Shown here: positions 7,880 to 17,037 of the stretch, piece after piece
Position numbering within the stretch: position 1 is the stretch's first letter
Layout of the letters: each line of letters starts with the position of its first letter
Source of the DNA: JAGZEG01 sp963930185
Lineage (GTDB): Bacteria > Actinomycetota > Coriobacteriia > Coriobacteriales > UMGS124
Length of the DNA stretch: 36,808 bases
Direction of reading: 5' to 3'
NCBI GenBank assembly: GCA_963930185.1
Contig: CAWVLT010000076.1
Coordinates: 1-36,808 of the forward strand
Made by a program: the position numbers and the translations under genes
The notes under the pieces: model-generated
Seen by the model: only the letters and a program-made list of their open reading frames with translations
Told to the model about the DNA's origin: nothing
Databases searched by the model: none

Positions 7880-8821
7880 ATGAAGAAGTACGTCGCCAAG
7901 CGCCTTGCCATCGCGGTCGTCACGCTCTTCGTCATCCTGCTGGTGCTGTTCCTCATGCTCAAGCTCATGCCGGGATCGCCCTTCAACAACACGGAGAAGC
8001 TCTCGCCCGAGCAGCTGGCGCAGATGTACGCCCATTACGGACTGGACAAACCCGTGATGGAGCAGTTCTTCACCTACGTGGCAGGCATGCTCCACGGTGA
8101 CCTGGGCATCTCGTACAACATCAACCAGAACATGCCCATCGCCGACATGGTGGGAAGCCGTCTGGGCATCACGCTGGCACTGGGCCTGCAGGCCGGCGTC
8201 CTGGGCACCTTCGTGGGCCTGGTCCTGGGCGTCATCGCCGGCCTGAAGCGCCGCACCGTCTGGGACAGCCTGACCACGGTGGTCGCGGTCCTGGGCGTGA
8301 GCCTCCCTTCTTTCGTGTTCGCGCTGTTCCTCTCGTACTTCCTGGGGTACAAGCTCCAGCTGTTCCCCCTGCTCTATAGCCAGAACATGCCCGTCTCCTC
8401 CACGGTGATGCCAACCATAGCCCTGTCGATGTTCACCATCGCGAGCGTGGCGCGCTACACCCGCTCCGAGATGGTCAACGTCATGGCGAGCGACTACATG
8501 ATGCTCGCGCAGTCAAAGGGCCTGCCCAAGGCCAAGCTCGTGGCGCGCCATGCCCTGCGCAACACACTGGTGAGCGTCATCACCGTGCTCGTGCCGCTTC
8601 TGGTGAACCTCATGACGGGATCGCTGGTCATCGAGAAGATCTTCAGCATCCCGGGCCTGGGCAGCCTCTACATCCAGGCCATCCAGAGCAACGACTACAA
8701 CGTGGTGCTGGCCATCAGCTTCATCTACAGCGTCATATTCATCGTGGCCATGCTGCTGGTCGACCTGCTGTATGGCGTCATCGACCCGCGCATCAGGGTC
8801 GCGGCAAAGGGGGAGGCGTAA
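7880..8821 (+). CDS. oppB: Peptide ABC transporter permease, OppB type
   Basis: 313-residue inner-membrane permease with about six membrane segments, one half of the translocation channel. The first segment is at about 9-31, followed by an external loop carrying MPGSPF and the LAQMYAHYGLDKP stretch typical of OppB/DppB. The cytoplasmic coupling (EAA) loop reads KGLPKAKLVARHALRN near residue 215. ATG at 7880 is preferred, with GGAGG 10 bases before; the upstream in-frame TTG at 7871 sits too close to that site. oppC starts 1 base after the stop codon. Confidence 0.9.
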   Translation: MKKYVAKRLAIAVVTLFVILLVLFLMLKLMPGSPFNNTEKLSPEQLAQMYAHYGLDKPVMEQFFTYVAGMLHGDLGISYNINQNMPIADMVGSRLGITLALGLQAGVLGTFVGLVLGVIAGLKRRTVWDSLTTVVAVLGVSLPSFVFALFLSYFLGYKLQLFPLLYSQNMPVSSTVMPTIALSMFTIASVARYTRSEMVNVMASDYMMLAQSKGLPKAKLVARHALRNTLVSVITVLVPLLVNLMTGSLVIEKIFSIPGLGSLYIQAIQSNDYNVVLAISFIYSVIFIVAMLLVDLLYGVIDPRIRVAAKGEA

Positions 8822-8822
8822 G

Positions 8823-9914
8823 ATGAGCATGCACATCAAGGCAGGCTCGGACGCGGCGTTGTCCGCGACGAGCGCGGCTTTGACCTGCGCCTCTCCGATC
8901 GAGGGCGAGGCCCCCGGCCTGAGCGCCGAAGAGGTCAAGGGATTTAAGCTGGCAAGTGCCGAGCACGGGGACATCGACGAGCGCGAGTACGCCAACGTCT
9001 CCTACGTCCGCGAGATCCTGCATCGCTTCCTGCAGAACAAGGGCGCCGTGGTGAGCGTCTTCATGATCGTCATCATCGTGGCGATGGCCATCATCGTGCC
9101 CATGGTGAGCCCCTACGAGTACGACGACGTGCAGTCGTCCTACGCCAACCTCCCGCCGCGCGTGCCGGGGCTCGAGAACCTGGGCATCTTCGACGGCACG
9201 CGCAACGGGGTGAACGTCTACGAGCAGAAGGACGCGCTGGACCAGTACCACATCTGCGGCACCGACAACCTGGGTCGCGACATCTGGACCCGCGTGTGGT
9301 GCGGCACGCGCATCTCGCTCACCATCGCGTTGGCGGCCGTGGTCATCGACGTGGTCATCGGCGTGGTGTACGGCCTGGTGTCCGGCTACTTCGGCGGCAA
9401 GGTGGACATCGTGATGCAGCGCATCACCGAGGTGCTCTCGAGCCTGCCGCAGCTGGTCATCGTGACCCTCATGCTGGTCATCATGGAGCCCGGCCTGCTC
9501 AACATCATCATCGCCCTCATGATCACGGGCTGGATCAACATGAGTCGCATCGTCCGCGCGCAGGTCCTCAAGTTCAAGAACCAGGAGTTCGTGCTTGCCG
9601 CGCGCACGCTGGGCGTGGGCGCGGGCGGCCTCATCTTCAAGGAGATCCTGCCCAACGCCCTGGGCCAGATCATGGTGACGTTCATGTTCTCCATCCCCAA
9701 CGCCATCTTCCTCGAGGCCTTCCTGGCCTTCGTGGGCCTGGGCGTGCCGGCTCCCTTGGCCTCGCTGGGATCGATGATCAACAGCGGCTACGACTCGGCC
9801 ATGGTGTACCCCTACATGGTGCTGGCGCCGGTCATCGTGCTCGCCCTGCTCATGCTGGCGTTCAACCTGTTCGCAGACGGCCTGCGCGACGCCGTCGACC
9901 CCGAGGCAAAGTAA
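8823..9914 (+). CDS. oppC: Peptide ABC transporter permease, OppC type
   Basis: 363-residue permease, partner of OppB. It has a long cytoplasmic N-terminus of about 75 residues, a first membrane segment near 77-97, an extracytoplasmic domain ending with HICGTDNLGRDIWTR (the conserved GTD.LGRD motif of OppC/DppC), then about five more segments. The EAA loop is AARTLGVGAGGLIFKEILPN. GGGAGG stands 6 bases before the ATG at 8823, overlapping the end of oppB, so the two genes are translationally coupled. Nothing unusual in the conserved parts. Confidence 0.9.
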   Translation: MSMHIKAGSDAALSATSAALTCASPIEGEAPGLSAEEVKGFKLASAEHGDIDEREYANVSYVREILHRFLQNKGAVVSVFMIVIIVAMAIIVPMVSPYEYDDVQSSYANLPPRVPGLENLGIFDGTRNGVNVYEQKDALDQYHICGTDNLGRDIWTRVWCGTRISLTIALAAVVIDVVIGVVYGLVSGYFGGKVDIVMQRITEVLSSLPQLVIVTLMLVIMEPGLLNIIIALMITGWINMSRIVRAQVLKFKNQEFVLAARTLGVGAGGLIFKEILPNALGQIMVTFMFSIPNAIFLEAFLAFVGLGVPAPLASLGSMINSGYDSAMVYPYMVLAPVIVLALLMLAFNLFADGLRDAVDPEAK

Positions 9915-9926
9915 GGGAGGCGTGCC

Positions 9927-11048
9927 ATGAGTGACGTCGACAAGCACAGCGACGCGCTGCCCGAGGGGCAAAGCGTCCTGTCGATGAGGGACCTGCGCGT
10001 CTCGTTCAAGACGGCGGCCGGCCTCGTGCGCGCCGTGCGCGGCGTGAGCCTCGAGGTGCCGCGCGGCAAGACGGTCGCGATCGTGGGCGAGTCCGGTTCG
10101 GGCAAGTCCATCACCGTCAAGCAGATCATGGGCATCCACGCCCACGGCGAGGTGCACGAGAGCGGGCAGGCCCTGTTCAGCTACGAGGACGAGAAGGACG
10201 GCCCCACCACGGTGGACGTCCTGAAGCTCTCCAGCAAGGAGCTGTCGCGCCGGCTTCTGGGCCGCCACCTCGCGATGGTGTTCCAGGACCCCATGACCTC
10301 GCTCGACCCGACCATGACCATCGGCCGGCAGCTCGAGGAGGGCATGGTCCAGCACCAGCGCGTCACCCGCGACGAGGCGCGGCGCAAGAGCGTGGAGCTG
10401 CTCGACCGTGTGGGCATCACCGAGCCCGAGGCGCGCCTGAAGGCCTACCCGCACCAGCTGTCCGGCGGCATGCGCCAGCGCGTGGTCATCGCCATCGCGC
10501 TGTCGAACAACCCCGACCTTCTGGTGTGCGACGAGCCCACCACCGCCCTGGACGTGACCATCCAGGCGCGCATCCTGCAGCTCATCCGCGACTTGCAGAG
10601 CGACCTGGGCATCTCGGTCATCTTCATCACGCACAACTTTGGCGTGGTGGCCAAGGTTGCCGACTACGTCAACGTGATGTACGCGGGCAAGATCGTGGAG
10701 TCGGGCACCACCCAGGACGTGTTCTTCGACCCGAGGCACCCCTACACCTGGGGCCTGCTCTCGAGCATGCCCACGGTCGAGCATGACCGTGACGAGCGGC
10801 TGTTCTCCATCAAGGGCAACCCGCCCAACATGCTCAACGAGATCGTGGGCGACGCGTTCGCGCCGCGCAACCCCTACGCCCTGGACATCGACTTCGTCAA
10901 GGAGCCGCCGGCCTTCAAGGTGAACGACCATCACTGGGCGGCCACGTGGCTGCTCGATCCGCGTGCTCCCAAGGTCGAGATGCCCGAGCAGCTGAGGCGT
11001 CGCATCGAGAGGATGCGTCAGGAGGGAGTGGTGAGCGGTGGTCGATGA
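9927..11048 (+). CDS. oppD: Peptide ABC transporter ATP-binding protein, OppD type
   Basis: 373-residue ATPase that powers the OppBC channel. Walker A GESGSGKS (about 54-61), the signature LSGGMRQR, Walker B LLVCDEPTTALD and a switch His in FITHNFG are all present. The C-terminal extension contains GNPPNM and the typical oligopeptide-transporter C-terminal domain, though it lacks the usual Cys cluster of iron-sulfur-binding OppD members. It overlaps the start of oppF by 11 bp. Ribosome site GGGAGG precedes the ATG. Confidence 0.9.
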   Translation: MSDVDKHSDALPEGQSVLSMRDLRVSFKTAAGLVRAVRGVSLEVPRGKTVAIVGESGSGKSITVKQIMGIHAHGEVHESGQALFSYEDEKDGPTTVDVLKLSSKELSRRLLGRHLAMVFQDPMTSLDPTMTIGRQLEEGMVQHQRVTRDEARRKSVELLDRVGITEPEARLKAYPHQLSGGMRQRVVIAIALSNNPDLLVCDEPTTALDVTIQARILQLIRDLQSDLGISVIFITHNFGVVAKVADYVNVMYAGKIVESGTTQDVFFDPRHPYTWGLLSSMPTVEHDRDERLFSIKGNPPNMLNEIVGDAFAPRNPYALDIDFVKEPPAFKVNDHHWAATWLLDPRAPKVEMPEQLRRRIERMRQEGVVSGGR

Positions 11049-12030
11049 GTCGATGGACCCCAAGGTCGCCCAAGCCACGGTCGATACGAGTGCCGCTGCC
11101 GGCCAGGATGCGGGCGAGCCCCTGCTCAAGGTGCGCGACCTGTGCGTGCATTTCCCCCTGGGCAAGCACCGCACGCTCAAGGCCGTGGAGGGCGTGTCGT
11201 TTGACATCAACCCCGGCGAGACGTTTGGTCTGGTTGGCGAGTCCGGTTCGGGCAAGACCACCACGGGACGCGCCATAATCCGCCTTGAGGAGATCACCTC
11301 GGGAAGCGTGGTCTTTGACGGCGTGGACATCTCGGGGGCGCTCGACAAGGAGGCGAAGCGCCATCTGCGCACCAACATGCAGATGGTCTTCCAGGACCCC
11401 ATGGCGTCGCTCAACCCCTACAAGAAGGTGGGCGACACCATCGCCACGGGCCTGGACGTGCAGTACCCCCACATGTCGCACAAGGAGCGCGAGCAGCGCG
11501 TCCACGACATGATGCTGCGCGTGGGGCTCTCGCCCTCGCAGTCCATGCGCTATCCCAGCCAGTTCTCGGGCGGTCAGCGCCAGCGCGTCGGCCTTGCGCG
11601 TGCCCTCATCATGAACCCCAAGCTGGTCATCGCCGACGAGGCGATCAGCGCCCTTGACGTGTCGATCCAGGCGCAGGTCATCAACCTGATGAAGGACATC
11701 CAGCGCGAGACGGGCACGGCGTATCTGTTCATCGCCCACGACCTGTCCATGGTGCGCTACGTGTCCGACCGCATCGCCGTCATGCATCTGGGGCACATCG
11801 TGGAGGCCGGCACCACCGACGAGGTGTTCTCGCAGGCGGTGCACCCCTACACGCGCTCGCTCATCTCGGCCATCCCTGGCCTCAACCCGCTGGTTGAGCG
11901 TGACCGCAAGCCCATGGAGTACGATGCCGCCGCGCTGGGTATCGACTACGAGCAGGGGAGCTACCATCACCTCACCCCCAGCCATCGCGTGCTGGGAACC
12001 GACGAGGAGATCGCGCGCTGGATGGCGTAG
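11038..12030 (+). CDS. oppF: Peptide ABC transporter ATP-binding protein, OppF type
   Basis: 330-residue second ATPase of the transporter. Walker A is GESGSGKTT (about 68-76), the signature FSGGQRQRVGLAR, the Walker B region LVIADEAISALDVS and the switch His FIAHD. The Walker B motif reads DEA where nearly all relatives have DEP; the catalytic Glu is kept. I use the GTG at 11038, preceded by GGAGGGAG, which overlaps the oppD end; the ATG at 11053 is an alternative. A dimer with OppD would form the ATP motor. Confidence 0.88.
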   Translation: MVDESMDPKVAQATVDTSAAAGQDAGEPLLKVRDLCVHFPLGKHRTLKAVEGVSFDINPGETFGLVGESGSGKTTTGRAIIRLEEITSGSVVFDGVDISGALDKEAKRHLRTNMQMVFQDPMASLNPYKKVGDTIATGLDVQYPHMSHKEREQRVHDMMLRVGLSPSQSMRYPSQFSGGQRQRVGLARALIMNPKLVIADEAISALDVSIQAQVINLMKDIQRETGTAYLFIAHDLSMVRYVSDRIAVMHLGHIVEAGTTDEVFSQAVHPYTRSLISAIPGLNPLVERDRKPMEYDAAALGIDYEQGSYHHLTPSHRVLGTDEEIARWMA

Positions 12031-12117
12031 CTCCGAGGCTGCCCGCATCCTCGCCGCCCTCCTTGACCGCCATGCGGGCGGCGGGAGGGCGGCCAGACAT
12101 GACAAGGGAGTGGCCAC

Positions 12118-12870
12118 ATGTTTCCAAGCGTTCAGGACCAGCCCCTCTACCTCAAGGTGGAAAACGAGCTGCGCCACAAGATCGCGACCAACGAGTATGC
12201 GGTGAACACCAAGATCCCCTCGGAGGAGGAGCTGTGCGAGACCTACGGGGTGAGCCGCATCACGGTGCGCCGCGCCATCCAGGACCTGGTGGAGGTGGGG
12301 CTGCTCAGGAAGCGCCGCGGCCTGGGGACCTTCGTCGAGGTTCCCAAGAACGTGGTCACGCCGGGGGAGAGAAGCGGGGGGTTCTCGGCCTACCTGCTCG
12401 ACACCGGGCACCACTCGCCCCGCAAGATCCTGGGCAAGCAGGCGCTCATCGCCACGGCGCAGCTCGCCGAGCGCTTGCACATCAGCGAGGGTGACCCCGT
12501 GCTCAACGTGCGGCGTCTCATGCTCGAGGATGACGTGCCGGTTGCCATCGACTCGCTCTATGTGGCGGAGGAGCGCTTTGAGGGCCTGCTTGACAAGCTG
12601 GTGGGCGACGCCTCGTTCTACTCGATTCTCGAGCAGGACTACGGCGTGGTGCTCGGCGGCTCCGACATGCTGCTCGACGTGTCGACCGCGCGCAGCGACG
12701 AGGCCCACATCCTGGGATGCATAACCGGGGCGCCTCTGTTCATCCTGCGCAAAGTCAAGCTTGACGTTGACGGCAATCCCGTGCACTATTCCAAGACGGT
12801 CATCCGCGGTGACCGCGTGACCTATCATTTCAAGGTCGGGCGCGACGGCAACATGTCCGCCCACCCGTAG
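12118..12870 (+). CDS. GntR-family (HutC/FrlR-type) transcriptional regulator
   Basis: 250-residue regulator. A winged helix-turn-helix (about 8-74) has the GntR signatures IPSEEELCETYGVSRITVRRAI and KRRGLGTFV. The UTRA effector-binding domain follows to the end (LNVRRLMLEDDVPVAIDSLY, and HYSKTVIRGDRVTYHFKV). UTRA domains of this subfamily bind small catabolites, often phosphosugars or amino-acid derivatives; E. coli FrlR belongs to it. A ribosome site AGGGAG is 7 bases before ATG. It lies 87 bp after oppF on the same strand. The palindrome at 3854-3879 is the likely operator; the ligand may be the 6-phosphorylated Amadori compound. Both are inferences. Confidence 0.88.
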   Translation: MFPSVQDQPLYLKVENELRHKIATNEYAVNTKIPSEEELCETYGVSRITVRRAIQDLVEVGLLRKRRGLGTFVEVPKNVVTPGERSGGFSAYLLDTGHHSPRKILGKQALIATAQLAERLHISEGDPVLNVRRLMLEDDVPVAIDSLYVAEERFEGLLDKLVGDASFYSILEQDYGVVLGGSDMLLDVSTARSDEAHILGCITGAPLFILRKVKLDVDGNPVHYSKTVIRGDRVTYHFKVGRDGNMSAHP

Positions 12871-12975
12871 CCATTCGTCGGATCCGTATCGTGCGACGGG
12901 CGTGTCTGGCCCCACGGACGCAGGTGCGTCGGGGTCGCGGCGGGCCCGTCGCCTCATGTAGGGGAGAGTTGCGCG

Positions 12976-14193
12976 GTGCTCGCTAAGATTCGCCGGCCTT
13001 CGTTTGCCATCCTGTGCACGCTGTTCGCCTTCGAGTCGGTGGCCGCCAACGTGGTCCATCCCGTGGAGCCGGCGTTCTACATCTCGCTGGCGCTGCCCGA
13101 CTGGGTCTTTGGCGCGGCGTTCGCCGCCATGGCGTTTGGCATGTTCGCGTTCTCGCCGCTGTGGGGCGTGATCTCCGACCGCCTGGGTCGTGTGCCCACG
13201 CTTGCCGTGTCGCTTCTGCTCTACGGCCTTGCCCAGCTGGCGTTTTGCATCAGCACTACCGTGGTGACCATCCTGCTCGCCCGTCTGGCGGCAGGTGCCT
13301 TCTGTGCGGGCTGCGGCGTGGCGGCGATGGCGTACGTGGCCGACGTGTCCGAGCCGCGTGCCTGCGGGCGGCGCATGTCCATCTTCGCGGCCGTGCAGAG
13401 CTTCGCCACGGCGCTGGGATACCTCGTCGGCGGGGTGGTGGGCAAGGATGATCCCACGCGCTCCTTCGTGTTCCAGTTCTTCATCCTGGCCGTGGTGGCC
13501 GTCTGCACCTTCATCCTGCTTGCGGAGGGTGCCGGGTTCCATCGCAGCGAGCAGTCGCTGAGCATCCGGCGCGCCAACCCGCTGTCGGCCTTTGCCGACG
13601 CCCGGGCGATCCTGTCTCCCTGGATGCTGGCCTTCCTGGTGGCCACCGTGTGCGCCTGTCTTGCTTCGGCCGCCTACGACAACTCGTTCAACTACTATCT
13701 GCGCGACCAGTTTGGCTTCCCCACCACGTACAACGGCTACATCTACGCCGCCGTGGGCATCCTGGGCCTGGTTGCGAACCTCACGCTGGGCCTGCGCCTT
13801 CAGCGCTCCCGTGACGCCGAGTTGCCGCTCATCGTGGTCCTTGCGCTCGCGGGCGTTGTGCTCGCCGTGACGCTGCTCGCGCAGGCGATGCCGCTCTACC
13901 TGGGGCTCAACATCCTGTTCTACGTGTTCAACGCCATGTACCTGCCGCTCATGCAGGGCCTTGCCATCGAGGGCGACCCCGACGGGCACGGCCGCGTCTC
14001 GGGCGTGTTCCAGTCCATGAAGTCGCTGGGCATGGTTGTCGGGGCGCTCGTGGCCGGCTTCATCTACGAGGCGAGCCCGCAGGCCCCCTTCGTCATGGCG
14101 TCGGCTGCCTTTCTGGTCGCAGCCGTGGCGTCGGTTGCCGCCCGTGCGATCGCAAGGCGTCGCGGGCGTCGCAAGCAGGTGCGCGGCGCGTAG
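12976..14193 (+). CDS. MFS transporter
   Basis: 405-residue major facilitator with about twelve membrane segments. Motif A between segments 2 and 3 is GVISDRLGRVP, with a central cytoplasmic loop near 185-215 and a basic C-terminal tail. It starts with GTG at 12976; GGGGAGAG stands 7 bases upstream. It follows the GntR gene by 105 bp. That gap has a long-range GC hairpin (GCGACGGGC at 12893-12901 against GCCCGTCGC at 12944-12952). It could take up a second form of the substrate or export a product such as the released amino acid. Family members carry many solutes, so no substrate is claimed. Confidence 0.85.
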   Translation: MLAKIRRPSFAILCTLFAFESVAANVVHPVEPAFYISLALPDWVFGAAFAAMAFGMFAFSPLWGVISDRLGRVPTLAVSLLLYGLAQLAFCISTTVVTILLARLAAGAFCAGCGVAAMAYVADVSEPRACGRRMSIFAAVQSFATALGYLVGGVVGKDDPTRSFVFQFFILAVVAVCTFILLAEGAGFHRSEQSLSIRRANPLSAFADARAILSPWMLAFLVATVCACLASAAYDNSFNYYLRDQFGFPTTYNGYIYAAVGILGLVANLTLGLRLQRSRDAELPLIVVLALAGVVLAVTLLAQAMPLYLGLNILFYVFNAMYLPLMQGLAIEGDPDGHGRVSGVFQSMKSLGMVVGALVAGFIYEASPQAPFVMASAAFLVAAVASVAARAIARRRGRRKQVRGA

Positions 14194-14305
14194 GGGCAGC
14201 GGCTCGAATTGAGCTGCGGTTGCTTGCCCGCGGTGCTGCTGTTTGCTCGGATAGCTTGTCCAGACGCCTTTTGGGCGGCCTGTCAGAATGTCTCGTCCGG
14301 ATGTC

Positions 14306-14363
14306 GCATCGAGCCAAATCCACGTTTTGGGTGCCTTTGACGTGGATTTGGCTCGATGCTTTT
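14306..14363 (+). terminator. Terminator-like hairpin with a perfect 20-bp stem
   Basis: The 20-bp arm at 14306-14325 (begins GCATCGAGCC) is exactly reverse-complemented at 14340-14359, with a 14-base loop and TTTT at 14360-14363. It lies between the 3' ends of the MFS gene and the surface-protein gene, so it could stop transcription from the plus strand. The stem is unusually long for an ordinary terminator. Confidence 0.65.
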
Positions 14364-14446
14364 GCGGTGTCGGGCGGTGGGCATGCCGGTGACAACAGCT
14401 GTGCGGGGCCTGGTTTATGCCCGCCGTGTTGTGACCCGTCTTCTGG

Positions 14447-16069
14447 CTACGCCTTTCTACGCAGCGCTACCAGGCCGGCCCCGGCGATTGCCGCGCCCGC
14501 GCCGAGGGCCCCGAGCGCCGCCGCGGCCCGCGCGGCCCCCTCGGAGGCGTCGCCCGTCTGCGGGATGCTGCCCGTGCCGCCCTCGGGCCGCCCGCCGGAG
14601 TCGGCGCCGCCCTGCTGGCCGGCACCGGGCCTCTCGGGGTCGGCGGGGTCCTGTGGATCGGACGGGTCGGCGGGCTCCTCCGGCTCGGTCGGCTCGCCCG
14701 GCTGGTCGGGATCGACCGGGTCTTCCGGGTCGGCCGGCTCATCGGGGTCGGCCGGATCGCTCGGGTTCTCGGGATCGGTCGGCTCGTCGGGATCGGTCGG
14801 CTCCTCCGGTGTCAGGGGCGGCCTTTGGTCCCCGACAAGGATCACGGCGCCGACCTCCTCTTCCCACGCCGCGATCTTGGCCAGCTCCTCGTCGTCCAGC
14901 CGGTTGTTTTCCAGGAAGACGATAGGCATGACCCCGGGTGCCGGATCCCAGAGCACGATCTCCTCCACGTCGGTGTTGCTGCAGTTCAGCAGGTGCATCA
15001 ACGGGTTCTGCGAGAGGTCGAGCTTCCTGATGGGCACGGTGTCGACGCCCAGCGACCACAGCAGCGGGTTGTGGGTGACGTCGAGCTCGGTGAGGTCGAT
15101 GTGGTTGCAGTAGAGGACCTCGAGGCTGGGACAGCCTGAGAGGTCGAGCGACGTCAGGGGGTTCCTGCTGACGTCGAGGTAGACCAGGGAGGCGCACTGC
15201 GACACGTCGATCCCGGCGAGGCTGTTCTCCGTGCAGTCCAGGTAGAGCAGCGTCGGCGCCGCCGCCGTCAGGTCGAGCGACTCGAGGCTGCCGCCCGCGC
15301 AGATGACGCCGGCGACCGGGGTGCCGTCCAGCTGGGCGGGCACGAAGAACGACGTCACGCCCTCGTCGACTCACACGTAGACACCGGGGCCGTAGTAGTA
15401 CGCGCTCTTGTCGCCTACGTGGAAGGCATTGAGTTCCCCCTCCTCGAGCCCCTCCTCGCCGGTCAGCACGGCGTAGCTGAAACCCTCTCCCTGCAGCAGC
15501 TCCAGCTCCGGCTCACCGGATTCGCTTTGCTCGAGGCCGCCATGCGCGTCGTCTCCGTCGATGGCGTTCGTGGCGGCGTCGGCGACGGCGTCGGGGGCAC
15601 CGTCGGCGAGGTCGGCGGAGGGGGTGTCCTTCTCGGTAGGTACGGCCGCGTCGGTCGTCTCGGACGCGCCATCGGACCCGGCCTCTTCGGTGGGCTCGGG
15701 CGCGGCGGGCGGCTCGGCCGTGCCGGTGGGCCCGCCTACCCCGCCGTCCCCGGTCGTGCTGTCGGCTCCGGTCGTGCCGGCGGCCTCACCGATGTTGGCG
15801 GGGCCGTCCGTGGCCTCGGGTCCGCTGGGCTCGCCGGGCTCGGTCGTGTTTTCCGGCCCGTCTGACTCGGCGGGGCCGGGGGCACCTGCGCTCTCGTCAG
15901 CCTCGGCGGCGGGCGGGGCGACCTGCTCCTGCGCGGCCGGGTCTTCCGGCAGCGCCCCCTCCGCGTGCGCGGCGGCCGGCGCGCCGAGCGCGAGCACGGC
16001 AACAAGGCCGGCCGTCACCGCCGGGCGGATGTGCCTGCCGGGGCGTGGTGCCACGATGGATCGGTTCAT
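14447..16069 (-). pseudogene. LPXTG leucine-rich-repeat surface protein interrupted by in-frame TGA
   Basis: One reading frame of 541 codons, split by TGA at 15371-15373. The first part (232 residues, 15371-16069) has a signal peptide ending near AHAEG, then a long Ala/Glu/Pro/Thr/Gly-rich stretch. The second part continues in the same frame: leucine-rich repeats of the short bacterial type (LDVSRNPLTSLDLSGCPSLE and similar, about five units), a Pro-Asp-Glu repeat spacer, the sortase motif IPQTGD, a membrane segment and an RRKA tail. Together these make a complete wall-anchored adhesin-like protein. GGAGG 5 bases before ATG 16069 fixes the start. Unless TGA is read through, the product is secreted without its repeats or anchor. 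No second start with a proper ribosome site was seen after the stop. Confidence 0.8.
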
Positions 16070-16458
16070 GCGTCCTCCTGCGTCCGTGGATCCTCCTGCT
16101 TTGGGATGGCGCGGATCTTGCCGCGTCATCGCGCGATGCGTCCCGGTGCGCCGCGCGAAAGCGAGCGTGCCATCACTTCTAACGTATCACGCCGAGCCGG
16201 GGACGAAGGGCTTCGAGACCGAACGACGCCCTGTGCGCCTATACGGCAGACGGGTGGCGCCCGGCCCCTTATGTTTGGGCCGGTGCGTGGGCCCCTTACC
16301 CAATCGTAAGCAAGCGGTTAGCCACATCGATGGCTCGCGCGCAGGTGCGCTGGGATCATGGTGATGGGTCGCGGGTGACGCGCAGGGACGGCGCGCGTCG
16401 CCTGCGACCGGCCCCTGCCGGGCCGTCCCTTGTCACGCAACGCCGTAAGGAGGCTGCC
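16070..16458. other. Intergenic region between divergent genes
   Basis: About 390 bp without a gene. The segment next to the surface-protein start holds a second copy of its ribosome-site sequence (GCAGGAGGA, read on the minus strand). Promoters for both sides must lie here, but none is clear by eye. Confidence 0.35.
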
Positions 16459-16581
16459 ATGCTCTTGCACAGAATCATCCCTGCCGCCGTCGTCGCGCTC
16501 GTCGTCATCGGCTGCCTGCTGTTTCCCTACGAGCGCCACGGCGGGCTTTCGCGTCGCGGCCTCACGTTCGGCATCAGGTAG
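16459..16581 (+). CDS. 40-residue membrane peptide
   Basis: Small protein beginning MLLHRIIPAAVVALVVIG: one membrane segment (about 5-23) followed by FPYERHGGLSRRGLTFGIR. A perfect AAGGAGG lies 6 bases before ATG, which is the main evidence that it is real. The next gene (YxeA-like) follows after 12 bp. I do not recognise a family. It could be a shortened relative of the small membrane proteins often found beside YxeA genes. Confidence 0.6.
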   Translation: MLLHRIIPAAVVALVVIGCLLFPYERHGGLSRRGLTFGIR

Positions 16582-16593
16582 GGGAGGCGCATC

Positions 16594-16950
16594 ATGGAGC
16601 AGACGGGAATCAGGCGCTTCGTCCCCGCCGTTGTGGCGCTTGCGATAATCGCGGCGCTCGTCGTCGTGGTGGCATGGTGGCTTGTGCGCGAGCCGCTGGT
16701 GTACTACGCGCAGGTCGACAACCAGCGCGTCGCGGACTCCACCGACGAGAGCATGCCCTACGAGTACTCGCTCGACGCGTTTGACGAGGGCGGCGGCCGC
16801 CATGCGGTGGACTTCAAGACGAGCAAGGTGCTCACCGATGACGCCTACCTGCGCCTTGAGGTGAAGCCCCTGCGCGGGGTGATCTCCTGGAGCGGCGTCG
16901 AGCAAGACGAGGTTCCCGATAAGGCGATGGACGCCATCGAGTCGCAGTAG
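16594..16950 (+). CDS. YxeA family (DUF1093) secreted/membrane protein
   Basis: 118 residues with an N-terminal signal-anchor (about 9-31) and a small beta-rich domain. It matches YxeA-type proteins in YYAQVDNQRV, YEYSLDAFDEGG, a VDFKTSK block, DDAYLRLEVKPLRGVISW and the final VEQDEVPDKAMDAI. The family is small, exported and has no established biochemical role. It appears to share a transcript with the preceding 40-residue peptide. GGGGAGGCGCATC precedes the ATG. Confidence 0.8.
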   Translation: MEQTGIRRFVPAVVALAIIAALVVVVAWWLVREPLVYYAQVDNQRVADSTDESMPYEYSLDAFDEGGGRHAVDFKTSKVLTDDAYLRLEVKPLRGVISWSGVEQDEVPDKAMDAIESQ

Positions 16951-17037
16951 ACGCCGCGGGACGGACGCGGACGGGCGGATGGCAATGCGGCGGCGGACCC
17001 TCTGTCCGGGTGGTCTGCCCGGCCGAGGGGCTCGGCC

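Noticed and set aside
8793..11414. 873-codon minus-strand frame over oppC and oppD
   Set aside because: Antisense shadow with no domain and no ribosome site.
10915..13989. 1024-codon open frame on the minus strand over oppD, oppF, GntR and MFS
   Set aside because: It is the antisense of four genes with clear motifs, and its composition (His/Arg/Gly/Val-rich) is that of a shadow.
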